Shown piece after piece: positions 32,684-41,831 of a stretch of 64,000 nt of DNA. Position 1 is the first letter of the stretch; every line of letters starts with the position of its first letter. The DNA lies in NCBI GenBank assembly GCA_964552195.1, contig CAZKFM010000001.1, forward strand, positions 310,001-374,000, read 5' to 3'. The notes beneath the pieces are model-generated. The model was given only the letters and a program-made list of their open reading frames with translations, did not search any database and was not told the DNA's origin. The stretch comes from CAZKAP01 sp964552195 (GTDB lineage: Bacteria > Bacteroidota > Bacteroidia > Flavobacteriales > Flavobacteriaceae). A program made the position numbers and the translations under genes.

Positions 32684-33154
32684 TCACAGGCTGATTTGCC
32701 TGTCGATTTGCTGGTTGAGCGAGATAAAGGTCTCGGTACGGGACACTCCGTCTATGGTTTGAATATCCTTATTCAGTAGAAGCATGAGGTGTTCGTTATC
32801 CTGGCAGATCACCTTGATCAGTATGGACCAGTCTCCGGTAGTATAGTGGCACTCCAGTACTTCCGGTATTTTTTCGAGTGCTTTAACGGCTTTCTGGTTC
32901 TCCATGGCCCGTTCCAGATAGATGCCAATATACGCCATGGTCGTATACCCCATGGCCCGGGGATTAATCTGAAGCCGGGATCCCAGAAGGAGACCGGAGT
33001 TTTCCAGTTTCCTCAGGCGCTGGTGTATGGCCGCGCCCGATATACCGATTTTACGGGCAATCTCTAATATGGGCCTGCGGGCGTCCTCCATGAGCTCTCT
33101 TAAAATCTTTTTGTCAATACCATCGATTTTAACAGAGTTGTAAGCTAATTTCAT
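32684..33154 (-). CDS. Lrp/AsnC-family regulator
   Basis: Feast/famine transcription factor of 156 residues. Helix-turn-helix at about residues 10-55 (IDKKILRELMEDARRPILEI, GISGAAIHQRLRKLE), then the RAM effector domain (VLECHYTTGDWSILIKVICQ). It lies downstream of saccharopine dehydrogenase on the same strand, suggesting control of lysine metabolism, and just upstream of lpxR. A pair of TTCGAA palindromes sits in the -33 region of its promoter. Confidence 0.92.
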   Translation of the reverse strand: MKLAYNSVKIDGIDKKILRELMEDARRPILEIARKIGISGAAIHQRLRKLENSGLLLGSRLQINPRAMGYTTMAYIGIYLERAMENQKAVKALEKIPEVLECHYTTGDWSILIKVICQDNEHLMLLLNKDIQTIDGVSRTETFISLNQQIDRQISL

Positions 33155-33174
33155 GGCTTTGTGTCAATATCTCG

Positions 33175-33205
33175 TAAATCTAACGAATTGTTCGAATGGT
33201 TCGAA
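33175..33205 (-). promoter_or_regulatory. Promoter and candidate operator of the Lrp-type gene
   Basis: On the minus strand a near-consensus -7 element TAGATTTA (33175-33182) is preceded by two TTCGAA palindromes at 33191-33196 and 33200-33205 separated by three bases, an arrangement that could bind the regulator itself. Confidence 0.4.
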
Positions 33206-33265
33206 GGTCGTTTATCGAGTATATGGACAGCTGGTCCGAATGGAGCGGGTATACAGGCGACAGGG

Positions 33266-34627
33266 TCAGGTTCCTACATTCTGCGGGTTGTAACCGAGAT
33301 AAGGAACCTCAATCTCGTGAAAACGAATGCCGAAATCCTCCAGCCTGGGGACTATGGGTTCATACAATTCCGGTGTAGTCGGTATATGTATGCCCTTGAG
33401 GGGGATGGAATTCTGAAGCATTCGTTCGGCTGTAAGCGCAACGGGTAAACCAACGGTCAGTGCCATGGCCGTATGGGAATGATCCCTGCCTTCCACCACC
33501 ATGTAGGAGTCGATTTGGCGCTTTAACCCAGCCTTTTCGAATCCGAATTTGTGATACATGACGATCATGTCTGTTTCGTCTTTCCCCAGTGCCCAGACCT
33601 GTTTGAGGATGTGGAGGAGAAGCTCGGCAGGGGTTCCCGATTTCATGGGGAAGTACCGTTTAGGGTCGAAGAGGCCCAGTTCCACCAGCTTTTCCCAGGT
33701 ACTATCGTCCTGGTCGATCTTGAGGTAATGCCGAACCTTGAGTTCGACCGAGTCGTTAGGAGAGTAGGGGAGAAACAGGTTTAGGTATTCCCTGAAACTC
33801 AGCTTATCTGCGTTTTCGATGGTGAAGCTGTTATCCGTCAGGCCCAACTGAATCAGCATGTTCCAGGCCTTGGAAAATCCCACCCGGCGGATCGTCCCCC
33901 GAAACAGGGTAAGGGTGTCCTCGAGTCCATAGACCTCCCGATACTTGATGGAATCCCGGTTAGCATAGGCCTCAAACTTTCCGTAGCCCGGAATGTCGAG
34001 GAATTCGGTTCGCCTGAAGAGTTTGTGGTACGGAATGTATTTGTTGCGTCCTTCCTGTAAGAATCTCGCCGTCCCTCCCTGACCGGCCATAACCACATTC
34101 CACGGGTTCCAGGTAAACTTGTAGTGCCAAAGGTTGTTTGCGGCACTTGGTGCGGCAAGGCCACCGGTAAACGATTCGAACAGAATAATTCGGTTGCCCT
34201 CCTTGCGCAGGCCATCCATGATGCGCATCGCCGTCATATGGTCTATACCCGGGTCGAGGCCCATCTCTTTTACAAAGAGCAGTCCCTTGCGGCGAACCGC
34301 TTCATCGAGCTGCCTGACATCGTCTGCCACATAGGATGCGGTTACCATATTCCGGTTGTACTCCATGCAGATAAGGCCTACCGCTTTGTGCAGCTGGGCC
34401 GGAAGCATGGAAATGACCAGGTCGGACTTTTCAATCAGTTTTACGAGTGCTTCGGTGTTGTTCAAATCTATGGCCACAAACTCCAGCAGATCCGGATTCA
34501 CATCACCAAAGGGCTGCCGGTCCGGATCGCGATCCACTACGATCAGGCGTATGCCCTGCTGGGTCAGGTATTCCATGATATAAATTGAAGACTTGCCCGC
34601 TCCGAGCAACAGCACCGTCTTGTTCAT
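33266..34627 (-). CDS. Saccharopine dehydrogenase-like protein
   Basis: NAD(P)-dependent oxidoreductase of 453 residues of the saccharopine dehydrogenase family, which interconverts saccharopine with glutamate and aminoadipate semialdehyde in lysine degradation. Rossmann motif VLLLGAGKSSIYIMEYL at the N-terminus; EMGLDPGIDHMTAMRIMDGL and the C-terminal domain GGLAAPSAANNLWHYKFTWN are typical of the family. It has its own TAnnTTTG element. The Lrp-type regulator lies 111 bases downstream on the same strand. Confidence 0.9.
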   Translation of the reverse strand: MNKTVLLLGAGKSSIYIMEYLTQQGIRLIVVDRDPDRQPFGDVNPDLLEFVAIDLNNTEALVKLIEKSDLVISMLPAQLHKAVGLICMEYNRNMVTASYVADDVRQLDEAVRRKGLLFVKEMGLDPGIDHMTAMRIMDGLRKEGNRIILFESFTGGLAAPSAANNLWHYKFTWNPWNVVMAGQGGTARFLQEGRNKYIPYHKLFRRTEFLDIPGYGKFEAYANRDSIKYREVYGLEDTLTLFRGTIRRVGFSKAWNMLIQLGLTDNSFTIENADKLSFREYLNLFLPYSPNDSVELKVRHYLKIDQDDSTWEKLVELGLFDPKRYFPMKSGTPAELLLHILKQVWALGKDETDMIVMYHKFGFEKAGLKRQIDSYMVVEGRDHSHTAMALTVGLPVALTAERMLQNSIPLKGIHIPTTPELYEPIVPRLEDFGIRFHEIEVPYLGYNPQNVGT

Positions 34628-34649
34628 TAGGACGAAAGGTTGTATGTTA

Positions 34650-34657
34650 CAAAGGTA
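34650..34657 (-). promoter_or_regulatory. -7 element of the saccharopine dehydrogenase gene
   Basis: The minus strand reads TACCTTTG, a perfect TAnnTTTG, giving a start near 34643 and a short leader before the ATG at 34627. Confidence 0.55.
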
Positions 34658-34672
34658 TTTATTCGATCCTTC

Positions 34673-35059
34673 ATGAAGACACTATCCATACAGTTAGGTG
34701 CCCTGTTCGGACTCATAGCCGTCCTGCTCGGAGCCTTCGGCGCCCACGGGCTCCGGGAAACCCTGAGCGCCGAACAGCTCCGATCTTTTGAGACGGGTGT
34801 TCGGTATCAGCTGGCCCATGCCATAGTGCTGCTGGTCCTGCATGTGCTTCCTTTCCGGACGGATGCTCCGGTTCGTGGATTTACCTGGCTTATTACGGCG
34901 GGTATTATCTTGTTTTCAGGGTCGATTTACTTGTTGAGTACCCGGGAACTGACGGGAATTGATATACGTCCCGTGGCCTGGATTACACCTGTCGGTGGCT
35001 TCCTGCTGATACTCTTTTGGGCCCTCCTTGCGATTTATTTTTTCTGGCAGAAATCCTGA
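34673..35059 (+). CDS. DUF423 membrane protein
   Basis: Inner-membrane protein of 128 residues with four hydrophobic segments, matching DUF423. Typical start IQLGALFGLIAVLLGAFGAH and GVRYQLAHAIVLLVLH are present. ATG 34673 fits the family N-terminus better than the ATG at 34640. Divergent from saccharopine dehydrogenase. Function unknown. Confidence 0.9.
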   Translation: MKTLSIQLGALFGLIAVLLGAFGAHGLRETLSAEQLRSFETGVRYQLAHAIVLLVLHVLPFRTDAPVRGFTWLITAGIILFSGSIYLLSTRELTGIDIRPVAWITPVGGFLLILFWALLAIYFFWQKS

Positions 35060-35082
35060 GTGCCCGTTGAAAGAACCGGAAA

Positions 35083-35826
35083 CTATTTGTTTACGGAAGA
35101 AATATACTTTTGAAGCGCCATGGTCATCGATGGAGTCTCGGGCGTGGGCGCCTTGATGTCAATCCTTAATCCGGCCTCTGTCGCGGCCTGTACTGTGCTG
35201 TTGCCAAAAACGGCTATGCGGGTATCCTTTTGCTCGAAGTTGGGAAAGTTCTTGAGGAGGGATTCTATACCGGCCGGGCTGAAGAATACCAATACGTCGT
35301 AATACACATTTCTCAGGTCTGACAAATCCGAAATAACGGTCTTATAGAAGATCCCCCGGGTCCAGTCTAACTTGAGCTCGTCCAGGGTCTTGGGGATGTC
35401 TGGGTGCAGGGTGTCGGACGAAGGAAGTAGAAAAATCTCGTTCTTGTATTTCTTGAACATGGGTACCAGATCTCCGAAAACCCGTTTGCCTACGTAAATT
35501 TTGCGCTTGCGGTAAACCACATACTTCTGCAGGTAAAACGCCACGGCTTCCGATTGGCAGAAATACTTCATCGTATCGGGAACGGTAAAGCGCATCTCTT
35601 CAGCTATTCGAAAGAAATGGTCCACGGAGTTCCTGCTGGTAAGAATTATGGCGGTAAACTTATTGAGATCTATTTTTTGCTGACGCACGTTTCGCGCCTC
35701 CATGCCCTCCACATGTATAAAGGGGCGGAAGTCGACCTTGACATTCTCTTTTTCGATTAACCTCGAGTATGGAGAGTTGTCCATCTTAGGTTCCGGTTGA
35801 GATACCAAAATCGTTTTTACTTTCAT
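35083..35826 (-). CDS. hemD: Uroporphyrinogen-III synthase
   Basis: Cytosolic heme-pathway enzyme that cyclises hydroxymethylbilane with inversion of ring D. From ATG 35826 (MKVKTILVSQPEP) it has 247 residues. The family is divergent; supporting segments are TAIILTSRNSVDHFFRI in the first lobe, and DVLVFFSPAGIESLLKN and IAVFGNSTVQAATEAGLRID in the second. It follows the DUF4271 gene by 5 bases, an arrangement usual in Flavobacteriia. Confidence 0.85.
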   Translation of the reverse strand: MKVKTILVSQPEPKMDNSPYSRLIEKENVKVDFRPFIHVEGMEARNVRQQKIDLNKFTAIILTSRNSVDHFFRIAEEMRFTVPDTMKYFCQSEAVAFYLQKYVVYRKRKIYVGKRVFGDLVPMFKKYKNEIFLLPSSDTLHPDIPKTLDELKLDWTRGIFYKTVISDLSDLRNVYYDVLVFFSPAGIESLLKNFPNFEQKDTRIAVFGNSTVQAATEAGLRIDIKAPTPETPSMTMALQKYISSVNK

Positions 35827-35831
35827 GAGGG

Positions 35832-36491
35832 TCAAGTGTTTAGGTAACCTCCGACTAGTACTAAGGGGGCGATTTCAAGTGTGCAAATGTACAAAATAAA
35901 ATACATAAAGTGGACGTAGATCCGTTGCCAGTACTGCCGTATCAGGGTCATCATTCCCAGCACATTAACCACCAGCGCTACCAGTGCAAACGCAATAGTT
36001 AAAACGGAGGAATCGGGTCTAACGTATGCGAGCAACAGGTTGCCGGCGAAAAAGATCATGCCGGAATAGTTGAAGTAGGCGGTCTTCGAGAAAATCAGGT
36101 TAGTTGTAAAGCTATGGATATCAAACACATAACCCTGAGTCCATTGAAGAAGGATTTTCAATGACAGCCAGCCACCAACACCCAGGAAAAACTTCAGGTA
36201 ACTGCCCCCGGAGTCGATGGGAAACAGGTGCAACCCGACTTGCCTGCTGAAGAAATACAGGAAAAGGGCGGTGTTGATGAGCTGAAAAATACTGATCAGT
36301 ACATGAAAACCGGACAAGGGTGCCTCCGCCTGGGTCAACGCCAGGTACTTATTGTTGAAGGGCAAGGCGACGAAACTGAGGAAGCGATTGGTGAAGTAAT
36401 GCCGGGCAAGGGCTAGTATCAACAGGCTGACCAGAAGGAGTACCGTTATCCAGTCCGGTGTGATTGCAGTGCGGAAATCAGGGTTCATCAC
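35832..36491 (-). CDS. DUF4271 membrane protein
   Basis: Integral membrane protein of 219 residues with about six hydrophobic segments, matching DUF4271. The start overlaps the glycosyltransferase gene by 14 bases and it precedes hemD. Recurrent linkage with hemD suggests, but does not show, a role in tetrapyrrole metabolism or envelope. Confidence 0.85.
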   Translation of the reverse strand: MMNPDFRTAITPDWITVLLLVSLLILALARHYFTNRFLSFVALPFNNKYLALTQAEAPLSGFHVLISIFQLINTALFLYFFSRQVGLHLFPIDSGGSYLKFFLGVGGWLSLKILLQWTQGYVFDIHSFTTNLIFSKTAYFNYSGMIFFAGNLLLAYVRPDSSVLTIAFALVALVVNVLGMMTLIRQYWQRIYVHFMYFILYICTLEIAPLVLVGGYLNT

Positions 36492-38148
36492 TCAGTTTGA
36501 ATATATGGCTATTAAGCCCGGGAGGCAGGTTGTCTTCACTGATACCCAGGCGGATATAACTCGGTTTTTCGATGCCTGCCGGTGGACCTAAAGGTACCAC
36601 CATATTAAGGCTGTCACCGGGGTTGAGATATCGGCTTCCCACCAGCGCGGAAAGTGAACCATTGGGACGTGTGCCCCGCATCTGCTTGGCCCGATTACAA
36701 TATCCGGTAAACAACCGCATGGATTGCAGGTCGATTCTCTCGGGGTATGTATTGATCAGTAGGGCCTTCAGCGTATCTCCCAGCTGTAGCCTCTGTTTCT
36801 GGTCGATATCGATCTGCAGCTTCCTGTAGGTAATTAACGAATCGATAATGCGTATCGCAAGCGAATCCTTCCGCTTGTAAAGAATCCGGTAATCGGCTTC
36901 GTTGAGGTAAGGAGAAACATAGTGTACCTCTCGGCCCCTGAGTGAGTCCTCTATGGGGTCGAAGGAGTACTCGCTTTTTCGGTAGAACAGGTTATTAATG
37001 CTGAGGCTGGGCCGCCCGGAATAGAAGTGGAACTTGGCCGCCCGCATGTAAGAATTCTCAAAGACAACAGGAGTGTTGCCGGCCCGGGCAGTAAGTTCGT
37101 TCACCCACTCCCGATTGTAGTGGGTCTCGAAGACAATGGGTGAAAGATCCGGAACAGCCAGTGCCATTCTGGCGTAGATCAGCAGGACAAACTGTACCCA
37201 CAACAATCTGGATATCCAGGATTTGCGATACCCTATCTCCAGAAAATGTCTGAACAGGAACAGGGCACCGGGCAGGCAGATCGCAATGGCCCATTGTGCC
37301 TGTACCCTTCGGTTGAAGCTGGACAGGAAGAAGAAAGCGATTATGCCCCAGAAAACCCACCGCAGAGCCCGCTGAAAAGAATCCTTCCTATCCCTTTTAA
37401 GGCTCTCCAGAAAGACCCATGGGGCTAGGAGTCCGAATAAGGCAATCAGGTTCAGGAGGTAGCCCAGGGTGTAATCGCTGAATTTGTAAATACCATTCGG
37501 TCTTTCGAACAAGTGGAACTTTACAGGAATCCAGTGGTTCGTGTTTAGCCATAACAGATGTGGCAGGAAAAGCAGTATGCCGGTGGCCACTGCCATCCAG
37601 GCATGGCGCTGGGCAATCAGTCTCCAGTTGCTTCCGATGACCAGCAGGGGGATCAGGATGCCGTGATACTTGCTATACATCATCAGGGCCAGCGATACTC
37701 CCAGGGGGAACCAATATCTGCCGGGGTCCTGGAGAAAGAGCTTATATATCCAGAGAAACAGCAAGGCAGAGAAGAGCAGGGGGCTGTCGGGCAGAGCAAG
37801 GAAACCGAAGGCATTCCAAAGGGGCATGGACCACAATACCAGGAAAAACTCCTTGACGTACAGGTTTTTCCTCGGCGAGTCAATCAGATCCCAGAAGAGC
37901 ACCACGCTCATCGCAGATAACAGTGCAGACCCCAGGCGCAGCCCGAATTCGCTTGTCGTAATCAGGTCGCCCAGGGCGACCAGCCAGGCGACCATGGGAG
38001 GATGGTCGAAGTATCCCCAGGACAAGTGCTGGGCATAGTACCAGTAGTAGGCTTCATCATTGAATAATTCGGTGAGCCCAGACTGAAGCAGGTTGATCGC
38101 AAAGAATCCCGATAACAAGTACCAGAAGAGCCGGGGAGCCTTCAGCAT
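36478..38148 (-). CDS. GT39/ArnT-like membrane glycosyltransferase
   Basis: Integral membrane protein of 556 residues with about ten transmembrane helices, of the PMT/ArnT fold that uses polyprenyl-phosphate sugars. The catalytic first loop LFNDEAYYWYYAQHLSWGYF carries the conserved acidic pair and is followed by DHPPMVAWLVALGD. A periplasmic C-terminal domain covers about residues 350-556. The divergent gene encodes a polyprenol-phosphate mannosyltransferase, which could make its donor substrate. Confidence 0.9.
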   Translation of the reverse strand: MLKAPRLFWYLLSGFFAINLLQSGLTELFNDEAYYWYYAQHLSWGYFDHPPMVAWLVALGDLITTSEFGLRLGSALLSAMSVVLFWDLIDSPRKNLYVKEFFLVLWSMPLWNAFGFLALPDSPLLFSALLFLWIYKLFLQDPGRYWFPLGVSLALMMYSKYHGILIPLLVIGSNWRLIAQRHAWMAVATGILLFLPHLLWLNTNHWIPVKFHLFERPNGIYKFSDYTLGYLLNLIALFGLLAPWVFLESLKRDRKDSFQRALRWVFWGIIAFFFLSSFNRRVQAQWAIAICLPGALFLFRHFLEIGYRKSWISRLLWVQFVLLIYARMALAVPDLSPIVFETHYNREWVNELTARAGNTPVVFENSYMRAAKFHFYSGRPSLSINNLFYRKSEYSFDPIEDSLRGREVHYVSPYLNEADYRILYKRKDSLAIRIIDSLITYRKLQIDIDQKQRLQLGDTLKALLINTYPERIDLQSMRLFTGYCNRAKQMRGTRPNGSLSALVGSRYLNPGDSLNMVVPLGPPAGIEKPSYIRLGISEDNLPPGLNSHIFKLSDEP

Positions 38149-38226
38149 AAGGGGTTTTTACTTTTCGCGAGGCAAGTTACGAATATTGGAGCGCAGCTGC
38201 CCGTATGCGAACTTGGGCAAATAACC

Positions 38227-38234
38227 TATTTTTG
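38227..38234 (+). promoter_or_regulatory. -7 element of the mannosyltransferase-pyrC operon
   Basis: TATTTTTG matches TAnnTTTG. The predicted start near 38240 lies downstream of an in-frame ATG at 38205, so that ATG cannot be used from this promoter and the TTG at 38256 is the better start. Confidence 0.55.
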
Positions 38235-38255
38235 CAAATTCAATCTGCATTTGTT

Positions 38256-38993
38256 TTGAACGACGGACTGGTTATCGTACCTACTTATAACGAGATCGAG
38301 AATATTGAGGCGTTGATCCGGACCGTTTTCGATATTCCCAGAAACTATCACCTGCTGGTGGTGGACGACAATTCACCCGATGGAACGGCCCAGAACGTCA
38401 GGGAACTCATGCCTGAGTTTCCCGATCGGTTGTTTCTGGAGGAAAGAAAGGGTAAACTGGGTCTTGGGACTGCTTATATCCATGGCTTCAAATGGGCTCT
38501 CGAAAGGGATTACCCTTACATCTTCGAAATGGATGCGGATTTTTCTCATAAGCCCAGCGACCTGGTCAGGCTTCACAGGGCCTGCATCGATGGGGCAGAT
38601 GTGGCCATTGGATCCCGGTACAAGAAGGGGGTCAATGTGGTCAACTGGCCGCTCTCCCGTATACTGATTTCCTATGGGGCATCTTTTTATGTCCGTCTGC
38701 TCACCGGCATGCCGGTGCACGACCCTACCTCGGGCTTTGTCTGTTACACCCGGGAAGCACTGAGCCTGATAAACCTGGACGGCATCCAGTTTATCGGCTA
38801 TGCCTTTCAGATTGAGATGAAGTACCGGGCTTACCTCAGGAAGCTGAGGATTCAGGAGGTGAGTATTATCTTTACCGACAGGGTAAATGGCAAGTCCAAG
38901 ATGGATAACGCCATTATCATCGAGGGTGTGATAGGGGTAATCAAGATGCGCCTGAACAGCCTGTTTCGCAAATCTGCCTTTCTCAATGGATAG
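38256..38993 (+). CDS. Polyprenol monophosphomannose synthase (GT2)
   Basis: Cytoplasmic-face glycosyltransferase of 245 residues that moves mannose (or another sugar) from a nucleotide donor to polyprenyl phosphate. The GT2 fold is clear: GLVIVPTYNEIENIEALIRT at the N-terminus, VVDDNSPDGT, the metal-binding EMDADFSHKP and GSRYKKGVNVVNWPL. TTG 38256 is chosen as start: homologues begin just before LVIVPTYNE and the promoter lies downstream of the ATG at 38205. There is no C-terminal membrane domain. Its end overlaps dihydroorotase by 8 bases. Confidence 0.93.
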   Translation: MNDGLVIVPTYNEIENIEALIRTVFDIPRNYHLLVVDDNSPDGTAQNVRELMPEFPDRLFLEERKGKLGLGTAYIHGFKWALERDYPYIFEMDADFSHKPSDLVRLHRACIDGADVAIGSRYKKGVNVVNWPLSRILISYGASFYVRLLTGMPVHDPTSGFVCYTREALSLINLDGIQFIGYAFQIEMKYRAYLRKLRIQEVSIIFTDRVNGKSKMDNAIIIEGVIGVIKMRLNSLFRKSAFLNG

Positions 38994-40323
38994 AATACTC
39001 TTAAAGAACGCCACCGTAATCAACGAGGGTCGGGTACGAGAGGCCGATCTGTTGTTGCATGGTGAGCGCATCGAACGCATAGATGCGGACATCTCCGACC
39101 CCTCTGCCGTCGTTCACGATCTGCAGGGGAAGAGGATACTGCCAGGGGCGATCGACGATCAGGTCCACTTCCGGGAGCCCGGACTTACCCATAAAGCGGA
39201 GATATACACCGAGAGCCGGGCGGCGCTTGCAGGTGGAATTACCACCTTCATGGAGCAGCCCAATACTGTTCCTCAGACCGTAACCCTGGAGGCCCTGGAA
39301 GACAAGTACGAAAGGGCGAGTAAGTCGGCCTGGTCCAACTACGCCTTCTTCCTGGGTGGCACCAATGACAATCTCGAGGAGCTCAAACGCCTGGAACGCA
39401 ATCAATGTGCGGGGATCAAATTATTCCTGGGTTCCTCCACCGGTAACATGCTGGTGGACCGCCCAGAAGTGATTGAACAGATTTTTGCCTCCGTGGATCA
39501 GCTCATTGCCACGCACTGCGAGGATGAGGATACCGTGAGGCGCAACCTGCAGGCCCATGAAGAGCGCTTCGGAGACAATATACCCTTCGAATACCACCCG
39601 GTCATACGGTCGGAAGAAGCCTGTTACCTCTCCTCCTCCCGGGCCGTGGAGCTCGCCCGTAAAACCGGTGCTCGCCTGCATGTATTCCATATTTCTACCG
39701 AACGTGAATTGTCGCTGTTCACGAACAAAATACCCATGGAAGAGAAGCGGATTACCGCGGAGGTCTGCATACACCACCTTTGGTTTACGGATCAGGATTA
39801 TGCCGATAAGGGAGCATTTATCAAATGGAACCCTGCGGTTAAGAAAGCAAGCGACCGGCAGGCACTGATCGATGCCGTGAACAACGACACCATAGATGTG
39901 ATTGCTACGGACCACGCCCCGCACACGCTCGAGGAGAAGCAATCCCCGTATACCAGTGCCCCTTCCGGAGGACCTATGGTACAGCACGCTTTGCTGTGCA
40001 TGCTTGATTATGCCAAAAAAGGAGTCTTTAGTCTGGAAAAGGTGGTGGATAAGATGGCCCATAGCCCTGCCCGCATGTTCTCTGTCAAAGACCGGGGATT
40101 CCTCAGGGAAGGATACTATGCGGACCTGGTCGTTGTGGACCCTGAACGTGAAACACGGGTGGATCGCAAATCTCTTTTGTACAAGTGCGGTTGGTCTCCC
40201 CTGGAAGGCGTGGGCCTGGGGGCAACGGTAGAACAGACCTGGATCAATGGAGTCTGTGCCTATGACAAGGGCGTCTTTACCCGGGAGTCTGCCGCCCAAC
40301 GAATCGAATTCGACCGTTCGTGA
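38986..40323 (+). CDS. pyrC: Dihydroorotase
   Basis: Pyrimidine biosynthesis enzyme that closes carbamoyl aspartate to dihydroorotate; 445 residues, class I-like. Metal-site motifs are IDDQVHFREPGLTHK, in which Gln replaces the first His of the usual H-x-H, CAGIKLFLGSSTGN with the lysine that is carbamylated in the family, and IATDHAPHT with the catalytic Asp. The Gln substitution is, as I recall, normal for Bacteroidota dihydroorotases. Second gene of the operon; its stop shares a base with the DUF4296 start. Confidence 0.92.
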   Translation: MDRILLKNATVINEGRVREADLLLHGERIERIDADISDPSAVVHDLQGKRILPGAIDDQVHFREPGLTHKAEIYTESRAALAGGITTFMEQPNTVPQTVTLEALEDKYERASKSAWSNYAFFLGGTNDNLEELKRLERNQCAGIKLFLGSSTGNMLVDRPEVIEQIFASVDQLIATHCEDEDTVRRNLQAHEERFGDNIPFEYHPVIRSEEACYLSSSRAVELARKTGARLHVFHISTERELSLFTNKIPMEEKRITAEVCIHHLWFTDQDYADKGAFIKWNPAVKKASDRQALIDAVNNDTIDVIATDHAPHTLEEKQSPYTSAPSGGPMVQHALLCMLDYAKKGVFSLEKVVDKMAHSPARMFSVKDRGFLREGYYADLVVVDPERETRVDRKSLLYKCGWSPLEGVGLGATVEQTWINGVCAYDKGVFTRESAAQRIEFDRS

Positions 40324-40733
40324 TGAGACTGCTGAACCGCATAGGCTATGTCTTCTTGTTATTGCTGCTGATGGGCTCCTGCGCGCAGGATTTCATTCGA
40401 AAGCCCGACCCCTTTCTGAAGCAGGAAACCATGGTGGATATATACTACGAACTGGCCGTGCTGAATTCACTCCGAACCATAACCCCGGCAGAGATGCAGT
40501 CCAGCGGGATACAATCCATGCCCTACATTTATGAGAAGTTCGGGATCGACAGCACTGTGCTGATGCAGAACACCGAGTATTACATATCGCGTCCGGACGT
40601 TTATTCCGCTATTTACGATTCCGTTCTGGCCCGGGTACGCCGGAATGCTGCGAGGGTAGACACCCTCCGAACCCAGAAGGAGCAAGAATCCGATACGCTC
40701 AGTACTCCGATCAGGACGGGTACAGGAAATTAG
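40323..40733 (+). CDS. DUF4296 lipoprotein
   Basis: Lipoprotein of 136 residues; lipobox LLMGSC, start ATG 40323 overlapping the pyrC stop (TGATG). It matches DUF4296 (MVDIYYELAVLNSL, YIYEKFGIDS, YYISRPDVYSAIYDSVLARV). Function unknown; regularly downstream of pyrC in Flavobacteriia. The stop interlocks with that of the convergent epimerase gene. Confidence 0.88.
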   Translation: MRLLNRIGYVFLLLLLMGSCAQDFIRKPDPFLKQETMVDIYYELAVLNSLRTITPAEMQSSGIQSMPYIYEKFGIDSTVLMQNTEYYISRPDVYSAIYDSVLARVRRNAARVDTLRTQKEQESDTLSTPIRTGTGN

Positions 40734-41749
40734 CGAGGATTTGCTTCGGATGAGGTGTAGTAGCGCTTGCCATTCTCCTTCAATTGGTCGCGCAGATCCG
40801 GGTACTCGTATTCAAGAGTTTTCAACACCTTGGTATTGTCGTAGTGTTCAGTGCGTTCGAAGGTGTCAATGAGGTCCCGGCTCAGTCGTACGCTTTGACC
40901 CGAAAAGAGGGCCCTTACGGATTCCAGGGCTCCCAGCCATTTAAGGGTGCGTAGGCCAACGGGCCTGAGACGGTTTTTGGTGCCCACTATTTCCTGCACT
41001 GTTTCCAGCAATTCCCGGTAATCCCATTCTTCCTGAACCAATATATAGCTCCCACCGAAGGATTCGCTATCGATGAGCCCCAGGCACAAACGCGGTACTT
41101 CGGTGGCATCGATCAGGCCGACTTCGGAAGGCGGATAACGGCGGAACCCCTTTCGTACGCGTCTGTAAATGAGTGGGGTGCCTGAATTCCAGGGTCCGGG
41201 ACCCATGATTACACCGGGGTTCACAATAAGGGCCCGCAGTCCTTCCTGTATGCCTTTCCAGACTTCCCGTTCCCCTTCACGCTTGCTCCAGCCGTAGCAG
41301 TTATTCTGATCGGGATTCCACGGGGTATCCTCGTCTATGCGCTCCGGGGGGGTGGCCTGCCCGAGTGCCGCAACGGAACTGATGTGACAGAAAAAACCGA
41401 TCTGATACTTTAGGCTCAGATGGACCAAATTTGCGGTACCCTCGACATTGACTTTATAGAGCTTGTCGCGGTCCGAGGTATCGAAGGAGATGAACCCCGC
41501 GCAATGTATAACTCCTGTAATGGATTCAAAGGCCTCTTCCAGTCGGGGGATATCCAGTATGTCGCATTCGAACCAGTGAATCAGGCGGTCCATGTCCTCC
41601 GTAGGACTTCCCATGCGCTTGAGCAGTTCAAGTGCACGGGAAACCCGACGGGGCTTCCTGTAGAGTGCTCGTACAGGCTGCCCCCGTTCGAGTAGTTCGC
41701 GCAGGAAATAGGCTCCGAGGAAGCCGGATGCTCCCGTAACGAGTATCAT
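40730..41749 (-). CDS. NAD-dependent epimerase/dehydratase family protein
   Basis: Extended short-chain dehydrogenase of 339 residues. The start is ATG 41749 (MILVTGASGFLGAYFLREL); a longer frame to 41950 would run into the divergent tyrS. NAD-binding GASGFLG is at the N-terminus; the catalytic tetrad includes the YGWSK motif (NNCYGWSKREGE). It resembles the dihydroflavonol reductase/NAD-epimerase group; substrate unknown. Confidence 0.9.
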   Translation of the reverse strand: MILVTGASGFLGAYFLRELLERGQPVRALYRKPRRVSRALELLKRMGSPTEDMDRLIHWFECDILDIPRLEEAFESITGVIHCAGFISFDTSDRDKLYKVNVEGTANLVHLSLKYQIGFFCHISSVAALGQATPPERIDEDTPWNPDQNNCYGWSKREGEREVWKGIQEGLRALIVNPGVIMGPGPWNSGTPLIYRRVRKGFRRYPPSEVGLIDATEVPRLCLGLIDSESFGGSYILVQEEWDYRELLETVQEIVGTKNRLRPVGLRTLKWLGALESVRALFSGQSVRLSRDLIDTFERTEHYDNTKVLKTLEYEYPDLRDQLKENGKRYYTSSEANPR

Positions 41750-41797
41750 AGAATTGTACTTTCTGGGCCGCGGGTTTCCCGGTACCGAAGGGGGGGT

Positions 41798-41805
41798 TAT
41801 CTTTG
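41798..41805 (+). promoter_or_regulatory. -7 element of tyrS
   Basis: TATCTTTG is a perfect TAnnTTTG; the predicted start near 41812 gives a 20-base leader before the tyrS ATG. Confidence 0.6.
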
Positions 41806-41831
41806 CCGCGAGCGATTGAGTTGAGAAAAGT

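Noticed and set aside
39421..40299. 292-residue minus-strand open frame
   Set aside because: Antisense to pyrC, whose frame is conserved; no domain or start context.
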